Origin: Fimenecus sp051881435
Lineage (GTDB): Bacteria; Bacillota; Clostridia; Oscillospirales; Acutalibacteraceae
Direction: 5' to 3'
Assembly (NCBI GenBank): GCA_051881435.1
Contig: JBJEPW010000012.1
Coordinates: forward strand, 1 to 12,685
Length of the DNA: 12,685 nt
Shown here: positions 1 through 6,747 of the stretch, piece after piece
Numbering within the stretch: the stretch's first letter is position 1
How the letters are laid out: each line of letters begins with the position of its first letter
Position numbers and translations under genes: made by a program
Notes under the pieces: model-generated
What the model was told of the DNA's origin: nothing
The model's input: the letters and a program-made list of their open reading frames with translations, nothing else
Databases searched by the model: none

Positions 1-4
1 TTAC

Positions 5-60
5 CCATAAAAATATGCACCTCCAAAAGTGTCCAACTTTTGGGGTGCATATCAATATGG
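5..60 (-). terminator. Long palindrome, probable terminator of the ATPase gene
   Basis: The main arms at 13-30 and 36-52 pair over 17 bp with one bulged base and a 5-nt loop. Outer arms CCATA (5-9) and TATGG (56-60) extend the palindrome after symmetric 3-nt interruptions. On the minus strand it lies 31 bases after the ATPase stop and ends in a short U-run (ATTTTTAT), which fits an intrinsic terminator. The core TGCACCCCAAAAGTTGGACA, read on the minus strand, resembles the terminal inverted repeats of IS3-family (IS150 group) elements. That resemblance is from memory and no transposase is visible. Confidence 0.6.
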
Positions 61-90
61 TCTCTGCCGTTGTTCATATTGTGAATAATT

Positions 91-2772
91 TTATGCCTTT
101 TTCTTTGCAATGGCGCGCTGAACAGCCTTAACGATTTCAACAATGGGAATTATTGAGAATGCGAGAGCTAATGAAATTGCATAGGCAACGCCGTCAAGCT
201 GTGCAAAGCTGAAAAGATTTGCAAGGAACGGCACTTCAACAAGTGCGGTTGTAAGAGCAAGAGAAGCCGCCATAGCACCGTAAAGTGCAACATTGTGTCT
301 GCCCTTGAACACAAGCGACACCGCCGAACCGCGTTGTGAACGCATATTAAAGGAATGGAAGATTTCTGCCATGGACATGGTGAAGAATGCCATTGTCATA
401 CCCTCGGAAGAATCTGTAATATTGCGAAGCACAAATGCGCCTGTTTCAAGGTATTCACCGATATAGAAAGCAAGAACTGTGAGAATTGTTGTAAGAATGC
501 CCTGATATGCGGCGTCAATTCCGAGACCGCCCGCAAAAATACCGTCGTTCTTGTTTCTGGGCTTTCTTCTCATAATATTCTCTTCGGGCTTTTCAAGACC
601 GAGGGCAAGTGCGGGGAAGCAGTCTGTTACAAGGTTAATGAATAACAAATGCTTCGGCATAAGAATTGTGAAGTTCATAATGGACGCAAAGAAAATCGAA
701 AGAACTTCCGAAAGGTTTGAGCCTAACAGGAACTGAATAGCCTTGCGGATGTTGTCGTAAATTCTTCTGCCCTCGCCTACTGCCGAAACAATAGTTGCAA
801 AGTTATCGTCGGCAAGAACCATATCGGCAACATTCTTTGTAACATCGGTGCCTGTAATGCCCATACCTACGCCTATATCGGCGCTCTTTATTGACGGTGC
901 GTCGTTAACGCCGTCGCCTGTCATTGCCGTAACATAGCCTTTATTTCTCCACGCGTTGACAATTCTTGTTTTGTGCTCGGGCTGAACACGGGCATAAACG
1001 CAGATGTTCTCAACGATTTGTTCAAATTCTTCATCTGAATACTTATCAATATCGGCGCCCATCATAGCCTGACTGTCGTCGGTAAGAATACCGAGTTCGC
1101 GGGCAATAGCCTTTGCAGTGTTGATATGATCGCCTGTAATCATAATGGGTTTAATCCCCGCTTCGCGGCACTCTGTGATAGCGTCCTTAACCTCGGGACG
1201 AATGGGGTCAATCATACCCGTAAGGCCTATGAAGGTCATATCAAATTCCAATGCCTCGGAGGTGTATTCAGAGGGAGCGCTGTCATATTCTTTATATGCC
1301 GCCGCAAAAACACGGAGAGCCTTGTTGCCCATGCGCGTGTTTTCAGCCGCAATTTTCTCTCTTATTTCATCGGTCATGGGTACAACCTGACCGCCCACAA
1401 CAGCGTGAGTGCATTTTTTCAGAATTTCGTCGGGAGCGCCCTTTGTAAACTGAACAACTTCATCCCCCGCCTTATGAACGGTGGACATCATCTTTCTGCC
1501 CGAATCAAAGGGAACCTCGCCTATTCTGGGATATTTTTCGCAGAGCATATCTTTGGGAAGCTCCAAAGATTTTGCATAGTTTATAAGGGCAACCTCATCA
1601 GGCTCGCCTGTGCTTTTGCCGTCCTCCTCCACATTGGCGTTTGTGCAAAGAGCCATGGCAACGGCAAGTTTTTTCTCGTCCTCGGCATAGTGGTCAACAA
1701 CAGTCATTACATTCTGTGTAAGAGTTCCCGTTTTATCCGAGCAGATAATCTGCGTACAGCCGAGAGTTTCAACTGCCGTCATTTTACGGATAATTGCATT
1801 TTTTTTGGACATATTGGTAACGCCTATTGAAAGCACAATGGTCATAACCGCAACAAGTCCCTCGGGAATTGCCGCAACCGCAAGAGCAATAGCGGTTATA
1901 AATGAATCAAGAGCAATATCAAAGAATGCGCTGTCGCCTAAAACTACCTTTGTTAAAATATCAAATGCGAAAATGAATACGCACACGCCCAAAACCAGCT
2001 TTGTGAGCACCTTTGAAAGCTGTTCAAGCTTGATTTCAAGAGGAGTTTTGCCGTCCTCGGCGAGAGTTATGGCGTTGGCGATTTTACCCATTTCCGTATC
2101 CATACCCGTTGCCGTAACAACAGCCTTACCTCTGCCGTAAACCAGCGTTGAACCCATATAAGCCATATTTTTACGGTCGCCCAAGGGTATATCGTCGCCG
2201 TCCTTGGTGCCCATAAGAGCGTTAACAAGCTTCGTTACGGGAACAGACTCACCTGTAAGGGCCGCCTCCTCGATTTTCATACTTGCACACTCAAAAATAC
2301 GGCAGTCCGCGGGAATGGCGTCGCCTGCGTCAAGCAAAATCACATCGCCCACAACAAGATCCTCGCTCTTGACGGTTTCCACCTTGCCGTCACGCAAAGT
2401 TTTTGTTGTAGCCGCTGACATTTTCTGGAGCGCCTCAACCGCTTTTTCCGCCTTGTTCTCCTGAATAACGCCCAGCACCGCGTTGATAAGAACAACCACC
2501 AGGATAATTATTGAATCGGTAGGAGCAACAAAGTGCCCTGCTTCAATTACTTCAGTTACGGCTGAAATAACCGCCGCAACGAGAAGAATAATTATCATGG
2601 GGTCCTTCATCTGGTCGAAAAACCGCGCCAGTGTTGAAACCTTTTTCCCCTCTGCCAGCTTGTTTTTACCGTTGGCTTCAAGTCTTTTTTCCGCCTCGGC
2701 GGCTGACAGTCCGTTTTCAGTGCTGTTAACCTCGCTGAAAACCTCCTCAACCGTTTGAAGATAATGTTTCAT
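91..2772 (-). CDS. P-type Ca2+/Mn2+-transporting ATPase (P2A type)
   Basis: This is an 893-residue integral membrane pump that uses ATP to move divalent cations out of the cytoplasm. Visible motifs are TGES (173-176, actuator domain), PEGL in TM4 (303-306), the phosphorylation site DKTGT with D346, KGAP in the nucleotide-binding domain (about 444-447) and TGDGVND (618-624). Ion-site residues like those of SERCA are present: TM5 has N686 and E689, and TM6 has N713, T716 and D717. The length is normal for the family. The ATG at 2772 was chosen because AGAGG lies about 8 bases upstream; an in-frame GTG at 2781 overlaps that site. The Mn2+ riboswitch-like leader suggests Mn2+ export, as for lactococcal YoaB and pneumococcal MgtA, although sequence alone would suggest Ca2+. 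The family call is very secure; the ion is inferred. Confidence 0.95.
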   Translation of the reverse strand: MKHYLQTVEEVFSEVNSTENGLSAAEAEKRLEANGKNKLAEGKKVSTLARFFDQMKDPMIIILLVAAVISAVTEVIEAGHFVAPTDSIIILVVVLINAVLGVIQENKAEKAVEALQKMSAATTKTLRDGKVETVKSEDLVVGDVILLDAGDAIPADCRIFECASMKIEEAALTGESVPVTKLVNALMGTKDGDDIPLGDRKNMAYMGSTLVYGRGKAVVTATGMDTEMGKIANAITLAEDGKTPLEIKLEQLSKVLTKLVLGVCVFIFAFDILTKVVLGDSAFFDIALDSFITAIALAVAAIPEGLVAVMTIVLSIGVTNMSKKNAIIRKMTAVETLGCTQIICSDKTGTLTQNVMTVVDHYAEDEKKLAVAMALCTNANVEEDGKSTGEPDEVALINYAKSLELPKDMLCEKYPRIGEVPFDSGRKMMSTVHKAGDEVVQFTKGAPDEILKKCTHAVVGGQVVPMTDEIREKIAAENTRMGNKALRVFAAAYKEYDSAPSEYTSEALEFDMTFIGLTGMIDPIRPEVKDAITECREAGIKPIMITGDHINTAKAIARELGILTDDSQAMMGADIDKYSDEEFEQIVENICVYARVQPEHKTRIVNAWRNKGYVTAMTGDGVNDAPSIKSADIGVGMGITGTDVTKNVADMVLADDNFATIVSAVGEGRRIYDNIRKAIQFLLGSNLSEVLSIFFASIMNFTILMPKHLLFINLVTDCFPALALGLEKPEENIMRRKPRNKNDGIFAGGLGIDAAYQGILTTILTVLAFYIGEYLETGAFVLRNITDSSEGMTMAFFTMSMAEIFHSFNMRSQRGSAVSLVFKGRHNVALYGAMAASLALTTALVEVPFLANLFSFAQLDGVAYAISLALAFSIIPIVEIVKAVQRAIAKKKA

Positions 2773-2793
2773 AAAAGACACCTCTTTATTTTT

Positions 2794-2808
2794 AAGGCTG
2801 TGAGCCTT
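2794..2808 (-). other. Small hairpin just upstream of the ATPase ribosome binding site
   Basis: AAGGCT-GTG-AGCCTT is a perfect 6-bp stem with a 3-nt loop. It lies between the riboswitch terminator and the Shine-Dalgarno site of the ATPase gene. It has only a short A/U-rich tail and may simply be leader structure. A role is not shown. Confidence 0.35.
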
Positions 2809-2823
2809 ATCTGTAATTTAAAA

Positions 2824-2856
2824 AGACCTTCAGCAGCGGATTACTGCCGAAGGTCT
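2824..2856 (-). terminator. Riboswitch-controlled intrinsic terminator
   Basis: On the minus strand a 13-bp stem (AGACCTTCGGCAG with CTGCTGAAGGTCT, one G-U pair) closes a 7-nt loop and is followed by TTTT (2823-2820). It lies about 50 bases before the ATPase start. Its 5' arm overlaps the 3' end of the aptamer (the GCAAGACCTT stretch), so folding of the ligand-bound aptamer should compete with the terminator. This is the expected ON-switch arrangement. Confidence 0.85.
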
Positions 2857-2942
2857 TGCTGCCCGTTAAAACAGGAACGGTAACCAGCCCTTTTAAGGCG
2901 TGAAATTGTTGATTACCGAAATTTAGCTACTCCCCTAAGGAT
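2848..2942 (-). promoter_or_regulatory. yybP-ykoY family Mn2+ riboswitch aptamer
   Basis: On the minus strand the leader contains GGGGAGTAGC (2935-2926), the hallmark 5' element of the yybP-ykoY motif. It is followed by TCAACA, then GGTTACCG, then GCAAGACCTT, in the usual order and spacing. This family binds Mn2+ and often precedes P-type ATPases and MntP/TerC-like exporters. The 3' strand of the aptamer base stem is shared with the following terminator, so Mn2+ should favour readthrough. The boundaries are approximate, and the identification rests on remembered consensus elements rather than a covariance model. Confidence 0.85.
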
Positions 2943-2950
2943 TATTTAAT

Positions 2951-2979
2951 ATTTTACCACTTAACGAGTCGCTTGTCAA
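2951..2979 (-). promoter_or_regulatory. Sigma-A promoter of the riboswitch-ATPase transcript
   Basis: On the minus strand there is a perfect -35 TTGACA (2979-2974), a 17-bp spacer and a -10 TAAAAT (2956-2951). Transcription would start near 2944, just before the riboswitch GGGGAGTAG element. The promoter lies immediately after the stop of the small membrane protein, and no terminator separates the two, so readthrough from the sigma operon is possible. Confidence 0.85.
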
Positions 2980-2997
2980 CTGTTTTTAACACGGTGT

Positions 2998-3228
2998 CTA
3001 TTTTTGCTTTTTCTTCTTTTTTGCTCTCTGCTCATAAACGAACACGGCCAGAAGAACAAAAACAGAAGTGATAACCGCTTTAAGGGGAACCATATGGGAC
3101 ATGGTTTCTGCAAAATATACCTCAGGCGGTGCCGAAAGCTTTATGGGAAAGAACAAATAACTTAAAAGCAACCAGCAAACAATTGCAGATACAGCCGCCA
3201 ATACAGTTTTTACCGTTTTTTCCGCCAT
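2998..3228 (-). CDS. Small two-helix membrane protein, third gene of the sigma operon
   Basis: I do not recognise this 76-residue protein. It has two hydrophobic segments (about residues 8-27 and 47-65) joined by a short loop with Pro, Glu and His, and it ends in a run of lysines (68-76). Positive-inside logic suggests that both termini face the cytoplasm. The ATG at 3228 was chosen because GGAGG lies 8 bases upstream; the in-frame ATG at 3234 is only 2 bases from it. The gene begins 18 bases after the beta-propeller stop, so it is probably co-transcribed with that gene and the ECF sigma factor. A role as an accessory to the membrane sensor is inference from position only. Confidence 0.75.
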   Translation of the reverse strand: MAEKTVKTVLAAVSAIVCWLLLSYLFFPIKLSAPPEVYFAETMSHMVPLKAVITSVFVLLAVFVYEQRAKKKKKQK

Positions 3229-3246
3229 ATTCATATCCTCCTGTTT

Positions 3247-5304
3247 TTAAATTGAAATTCTGCCTGTTTCTTCATTTGTATCAAGATTAAAGGATACTAT
3301 CTGCATATTATTGTATGAAGCCATCGTCACGGCATAAAAGGTGTTGCCTATAAATGTTCCACCCATTGGGGGGGAATATGAACTAACAGAATACCTTGCA
3401 ATCTCTTTAAGCTGACCGTTTTCTACTCTGTAACGGATATAAACGCCGTCCTGAACGGCATAGCCGTTTGGCAAAACAAAATTTTCCAGACCGAAGGGCA
3501 CTGCAAAATCAGTATCCGAAAGTTTAATGTATACTTTATGGTTGTATCCCATTTCTGTCCAGCAATAACCTTTGCCTTTCATAACCGTGAGCTTAGATGC
3601 TTCCGTCGGATTTGCAGGGTCGCTCACATCGAAAAGAGATACCTTGCAGTCGCCGTTTATTCCGCTTTCAGTGCCGTCCTGACCGACGCCTATGAGCAAA
3701 TTATCCGCAAAGGGGTGAAGATACTCTGAAAATCCCGTTATTTTAAGCTGTCCCATAACCTTCGGATTTGTAGGGTCGCTCAAATCCACGGCAAACAACG
3801 GGTCTGTCTGCCGGAAAGTTACCACATATGCCATATCGCCTATATATCTTGCGGATTTTATTCTCTCACCGGGAGCAAGATTATCCACCTTGCTCACCTG
3901 CTTTAAATTGCTGTCAAGCACATACAAAGCGTTTATCGTATTGCCCATGCTCGCCGATACCGTATCGCCGTCCTGACTTTCTTCAACAACGGTCCTTGTA
4001 GCTGCAACCCGCAGATATGTGCCGTCAAAACTGAGCGAGAACTGATTATTCAAGTATCCGGGCACCTGACCGCATACCTCAAATTCCACTCCGTTATCGG
4101 TATATCCGAACTTATATATTTTTGTGATTTCCGATGAATTTTCATAGGAAAGCTCGCTTAAAAAGAAGTTGTCGGCTGTTACATAAAGCTCGCTCACTCT
4201 GCCGAGTACCGCATTTGTCTGCGGCTCTGTGCCCGTGGTGACATCAAGTGAGGATATAATTGCATATGAGGGTGAATTTGTTTCGCTTATCATTGAAATA
4301 CAATCTGCGGGGAGCTTTTTGTCTGCTCCGTTAACCGTAATTTCGGGAATACACTCGTCTTTTAAATCCTTCGCGTACAAATTAACATCGTAGGTGCTTA
4401 CGCAATAAAGCTTTGAGCCTATCATTCTTGAAGAATTGTATGAACCCTGCTGTGTAAACTCTTTTACCGTTTCAGGTGATGCTTTATCGCTGATATCATA
4501 AACGCCCACAAAGGTATCGCCGCTCATTGCTATGCAGTCGTAAACGGCAAATATTTCTCCGTTTTCAGCCGCGCCTTGTCCGTAATTATCGTTATATTCC
4601 ACACCCAAAACAACTGCATAGTCGCCGCAGATATAAAGCTCCGACGGAGATACGCCGTCTTTGATATTTACACAGGCTGTTTTTGTCATTTTACCGTCAG
4701 CACAGTCCACAACAGAAAGGCTGTTCTTGCTTTCATAGTTTTGACTGATCACATAAAGATATCTGCCGTCGGTTTTGATTATATCGCCCTCGTCAACGCC
4801 GTTTTCCTGGGTATTTGTTGTGCCGTGTCCCCTTATGGAGTCTGCTGTATCATCTGTTCCTGTGCCTGTTGCCGATCCGTTTGTCCCGGAAGCCCCGGTA
4901 TCCGCACTTTCGGGTAATCCGGTTTCTTCGTTTCCGAAGAGCTTTACGCCCTCCATAGTTTCGTCAACATACATGCTTTTTTTCATTTTGCTGAATTGCT
5001 TGTATATTTCCTCATAATCGGAAAAGCCCACAACCTGATTTTGTACTGTTTTCGTACTGTCAGGCTTCTCGGCGGTGTTTTTAAGCTTTGCCCTCATACC
5101 GGGGAACATTCCCGCAATCCCCACCACAACGGCCAGAGATGCGGCAAGGGGTACAATTATTTTGGCATATGAACGCTTTGCCTTTTTGGGAGTAACAGCC
5201 TTTACGGTTGAATCCAACTGCTCAATTATTGCTTCTTTTTCAAGACTTTCAGGCAGTTTCACCTGCATTTTTTCGTCAAGAGATTTTTTTATCTTTTTAT
5301 TCAT
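3247..5304 (-). CDS. Membrane-anchored C-terminal beta-propeller protein, putative anti-sigma/sensor
   Basis: This 685-residue protein has a charged N-terminal segment (1-46), one membrane helix (48-67), a Ser/Thr/Gly-rich linker (about 130-160) and a large extracytoplasmic domain. That domain opens with TNTQENGVDEGDIIKTDG (163-180), the signature of the secreted beta-propeller family distantly related to WD40 (Pfam Beta_propel). Repeats such as VSLFDVSDPANPTEASKL are typical blades. The start overlaps the ECF sigma stop as ATGA, with AGGAG upstream, so the two are translationally coupled. This gene order and topology suggest that the N-terminal segment binds the sigma factor while the propeller senses an envelope signal. 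No zinc-type anti-sigma motif (HxxxCxxC) is visible. The family is secure; the anti-sigma role is inferred. Confidence 0.9.
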   Translation of the reverse strand: MNKKIKKSLDEKMQVKLPESLEKEAIIEQLDSTVKAVTPKKAKRSYAKIIVPLAASLAVVVGIAGMFPGMRAKLKNTAEKPDSTKTVQNQVVGFSDYEEIYKQFSKMKKSMYVDETMEGVKLFGNEETGLPESADTGASGTNGSATGTGTDDTADSIRGHGTTNTQENGVDEGDIIKTDGRYLYVISQNYESKNSLSVVDCADGKMTKTACVNIKDGVSPSELYICGDYAVVLGVEYNDNYGQGAAENGEIFAVYDCIAMSGDTFVGVYDISDKASPETVKEFTQQGSYNSSRMIGSKLYCVSTYDVNLYAKDLKDECIPEITVNGADKKLPADCISMISETNSPSYAIISSLDVTTGTEPQTNAVLGRVSELYVTADNFFLSELSYENSSEITKIYKFGYTDNGVEFEVCGQVPGYLNNQFSLSFDGTYLRVAATRTVVEESQDGDTVSASMGNTINALYVLDSNLKQVSKVDNLAPGERIKSARYIGDMAYVVTFRQTDPLFAVDLSDPTNPKVMGQLKITGFSEYLHPFADNLLIGVGQDGTESGINGDCKVSLFDVSDPANPTEASKLTVMKGKGYCWTEMGYNHKVYIKLSDTDFAVPFGLENFVLPNGYAVQDGVYIRYRVENGQLKEIARYSVSSYSPPMGGTFIGNTFYAVTMASYNNMQIVSFNLDTNEETGRISI

Positions 5305-5801
5305 AATTCCAGCTCCTCTCTCATTTTTTCCAAAGCCCGTTTTTGCTTTGTTCGCACTGTTGCGGCAGGAATTTTCAACATTTTGCCGATTTCCCGCGAC
5401 TTAAATCCGCCTGCGACAGACAGCATAAGTATTTCCCGTGAGACCTCATCGAGCTTACCGAGTGCCTCACGCACGGGCAGAGAAAATTCAATTTCGCTGT
5501 CGGTATAGCCCGTATCCTCAAATTCCGAATAATCGTTTCTTTGGGAAAGATGCTTTTTACAAGTGTTTGAAAGAGATAAAAAGAGATATGATTTGAATTT
5601 TTCGGGATTTTTAACCGAGGCAATACTTTTGTAAACAGACAGAGCTGTTTCCTGTACGGCGTCCTGCGCGTCATATGAATTTTTACAAATGCTTAATGCA
5701 AAGCGGTACATATCCGCAGCATACGCCTCGTACAGAGCGCCGTATGCGTCTTTGTCACCGTTTATTGCGGATATAACAAAACTTCTCAAATCTGTTTTCA
5801 T
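5301..5801 (-). CDS. ECF-type RNA polymerase sigma factor
   Basis: This 166-residue protein has only the two domains of an extracytoplasmic-function sigma factor. Sigma-2 (about residues 5-80) includes the DAQDAVQETALSVYK segment that contacts core polymerase and melts the -10 region. Sigma-4 (about 112-162) carries the helix-turn-helix SREIGKMLKIPAATVRTKQK that reads the -35. The ATG at 5801 is preferred because GAGGT lies 7 bases before it; an in-frame ATG at 5807 directly abuts that site. The gene leads a three-gene operon with the beta-propeller membrane protein and a small membrane protein. It probably redirects polymerase to envelope-stress genes when released, possibly including its own promoter. 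The target genes cannot be seen here. Confidence 0.94.
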   Translation of the reverse strand: MKTDLRSFVISAINGDKDAYGALYEAYAADMYRFALSICKNSYDAQDAVQETALSVYKSIASVKNPEKFKSYLFLSLSNTCKKHLSQRNDYSEFEDTGYTDSEIEFSLPVREALGKLDEVSREILMLSVAGGFKSREIGKMLKIPAATVRTKQKRALEKMREELEL

Positions 5802-5855
5802 TTTCATACCTCGTTCAGGTGAAAAAGCACCTTGAAATCCCTTTCATAATATAAG

Positions 5856-5882
5856 AGTACCAAAAATGCAAAAGTGTTTCAA
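5856..5882 (-). promoter_or_regulatory. Candidate ECF-type autoregulatory promoter
   Basis: On the minus strand TTGAAAC (5882-5876) matches the AAC-type -35 of ECF sigma factors. GGTACT (5861-5856) lies 14 bp further on, in the -10 region, about 55 bases before the sigma start. The spacing is a little short compared with Bacillus sigma-W promoters (16 bp to CGTA). No convincing sigma-A promoter was seen in this gap. Autoregulation is an inference. Confidence 0.35.
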
Positions 5883-5956
5883 CAATTATTAAAAAAGTGA
5901 GATAATTTGTAACTTGTTTTAATAATTATGATTTTTAAACAAAGCTTTGCTCAAAA

Positions 5957-5980
5957 AACCTCCCTTTGGCGAGGGAGGTT
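5957..5980 (-). terminator. Intrinsic terminator of the VWA gene
   Basis: AACCTCCCT (5957-5965) pairs with AGGGAGGTT (5972-5980) over 9 bp around a 6-nt loop. On the minus strand a run of T follows directly (5956-5953), 20 bases past the VWA stop. The upstream ECF operon starts beyond it. The CCTCCC...GGGAGG core is a shape I recall as common in gut Clostridia, so it may be a member of a dispersed family. Confidence 0.85.
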
Positions 5981-5999
5981 GGAGCTTTTCTATAACATT

Positions 6000-6647
6000 T
6001 TATTTCTTTCTGTTCTGAAAATCTGCGTTAATATCCGCCGACCAACTTTTGTTAAGTCGCCTGTTCGCACGAACATTGCATACCGCCTGTGCCACCGTTT
6101 CATATACGATTTGCGTACCCATACCGTCGGCGTTGTAATTTACCGCTCTGTCCTCGTCAATGCCGTACCTCGCGGCTGTTTCTACCGCATCAATATTTGC
6201 GCCGATAAACAGAAACTCCCAGCCGTATTTTTCTTTCTGCCGCTTTATCATAGCCTTAACTTTATCGCTTGAATAAATATGGCTGGCGTTTTCCATGCCG
6301 TCTGTTGTAATAACAAACATAGTATGGGCGGGCACATCCTCCGCGCGGGCGTATTTATGCACATTCCCGATATGGTGAATTGCGCCGCCCAAGGCGTCAA
6401 TCAGCGCCGTACAACCTCTTACCGTGTAATCGTTTGCCGTCATGGGCTGTATCTCGGAAAGCTTTACTCTATCGTGCAAAACCTCAGAAACATTGTCGAA
6501 CAGCACGGTGGAAACAAGGCACTCACCGTCCTGCCTGCGCTGTTTTTCAATCATAGCATTAAATCCTCCCACGGTGTCGCTTTCAAGCCCTGACATGGAA
6601 CCGCTTCTGTCCAAAATAAATACCAATTCAGTTAAGTTGTTTTTCAT
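6000..6647 (-). CDS. Stand-alone VWA domain protein
   Basis: This 215-residue protein consists almost entirely of a von Willebrand factor A domain with a complete metal-ion-dependent adhesion site: DRSGS (D13, S15, S17), T80 in RGCTAL and D116 in TTDGMEN. It has no signal peptide or membrane helix, so it is cytoplasmic and probably binds a partner protein through a bound Mg2+ or Mn2+. The ATG at 6647 was chosen because GGAGGT lies just upstream; an earlier in-frame ATG at 6662 contains that site. It follows the macro-domain gene by 100 bases, separated by an inverted repeat. The pairing with a macro-domain protein recalls tellurium-resistance-type and conflict-system neighbourhoods that mix VWA and ADP-ribose modules. 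Its true partner is unknown. Confidence 0.88.
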   Translation of the reverse strand: MKNNLTELVFILDRSGSMSGLESDTVGGFNAMIEKQRRQDGECLVSTVLFDNVSEVLHDRVKLSEIQPMTANDYTVRGCTALIDALGGAIHHIGNVHKYARAEDVPAHTMFVITTDGMENASHIYSSDKVKAMIKRQKEKYGWEFLFIGANIDAVETAARYGIDEDRAVNYNADGMGTQIVYETVAQAVCNVRANRRLNKSWSADINADFQNRKK

Positions 6648-6665
6648 AATGAATACCTCCAAAAA

Positions 6666-6707
6666 ATAATGTGACTGTTTGGTCTTTTAACCTTACAGTC
6701 ACATTAT
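6666..6707 (-). terminator. 12-bp inverted repeat between macro and VWA genes
   Basis: ATAATGTGACTG (6666-6677) and CAGTCACATTAT (6696-6707) are perfect inverted arms around an 18-nt loop. On the minus strand the hairpin ends in a T-run (6666-6661) that abuts the GGAGG of the VWA gene. It can act as a terminator or attenuator after the macro gene. The upstream arm also contains TATAAT (6708-6703), so part of it may be a VWA promoter -10. No good -35 accompanies this. Confidence 0.6.
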
Positions 6708-6747
6708 ATCTAGTTATTCTGTTAAAAGGTCGCTTGACGGGCGACAT

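Noticed and set aside
53..81. 7-bp inverted repeat CAATATG/CATATTG after the ATPase stop
   Set aside because: It is short, has a 15-nt loop and no T-run, and it competes with the much stronger palindrome next to it.
1126..1830. A 234-codon open frame on the plus strand opposite the ATPase gene
   Set aside because: It is antisense to a strongly conserved P-type ATPase, has no ribosome binding site or recognisable domain, and is a shadow of codon bias.
2986..2998. Possible terminator after the small membrane protein gene
   Set aside because: The ACACCGTGT near-palindrome has a loop too small to fold, and no stem of useful length exists before the next promoter.
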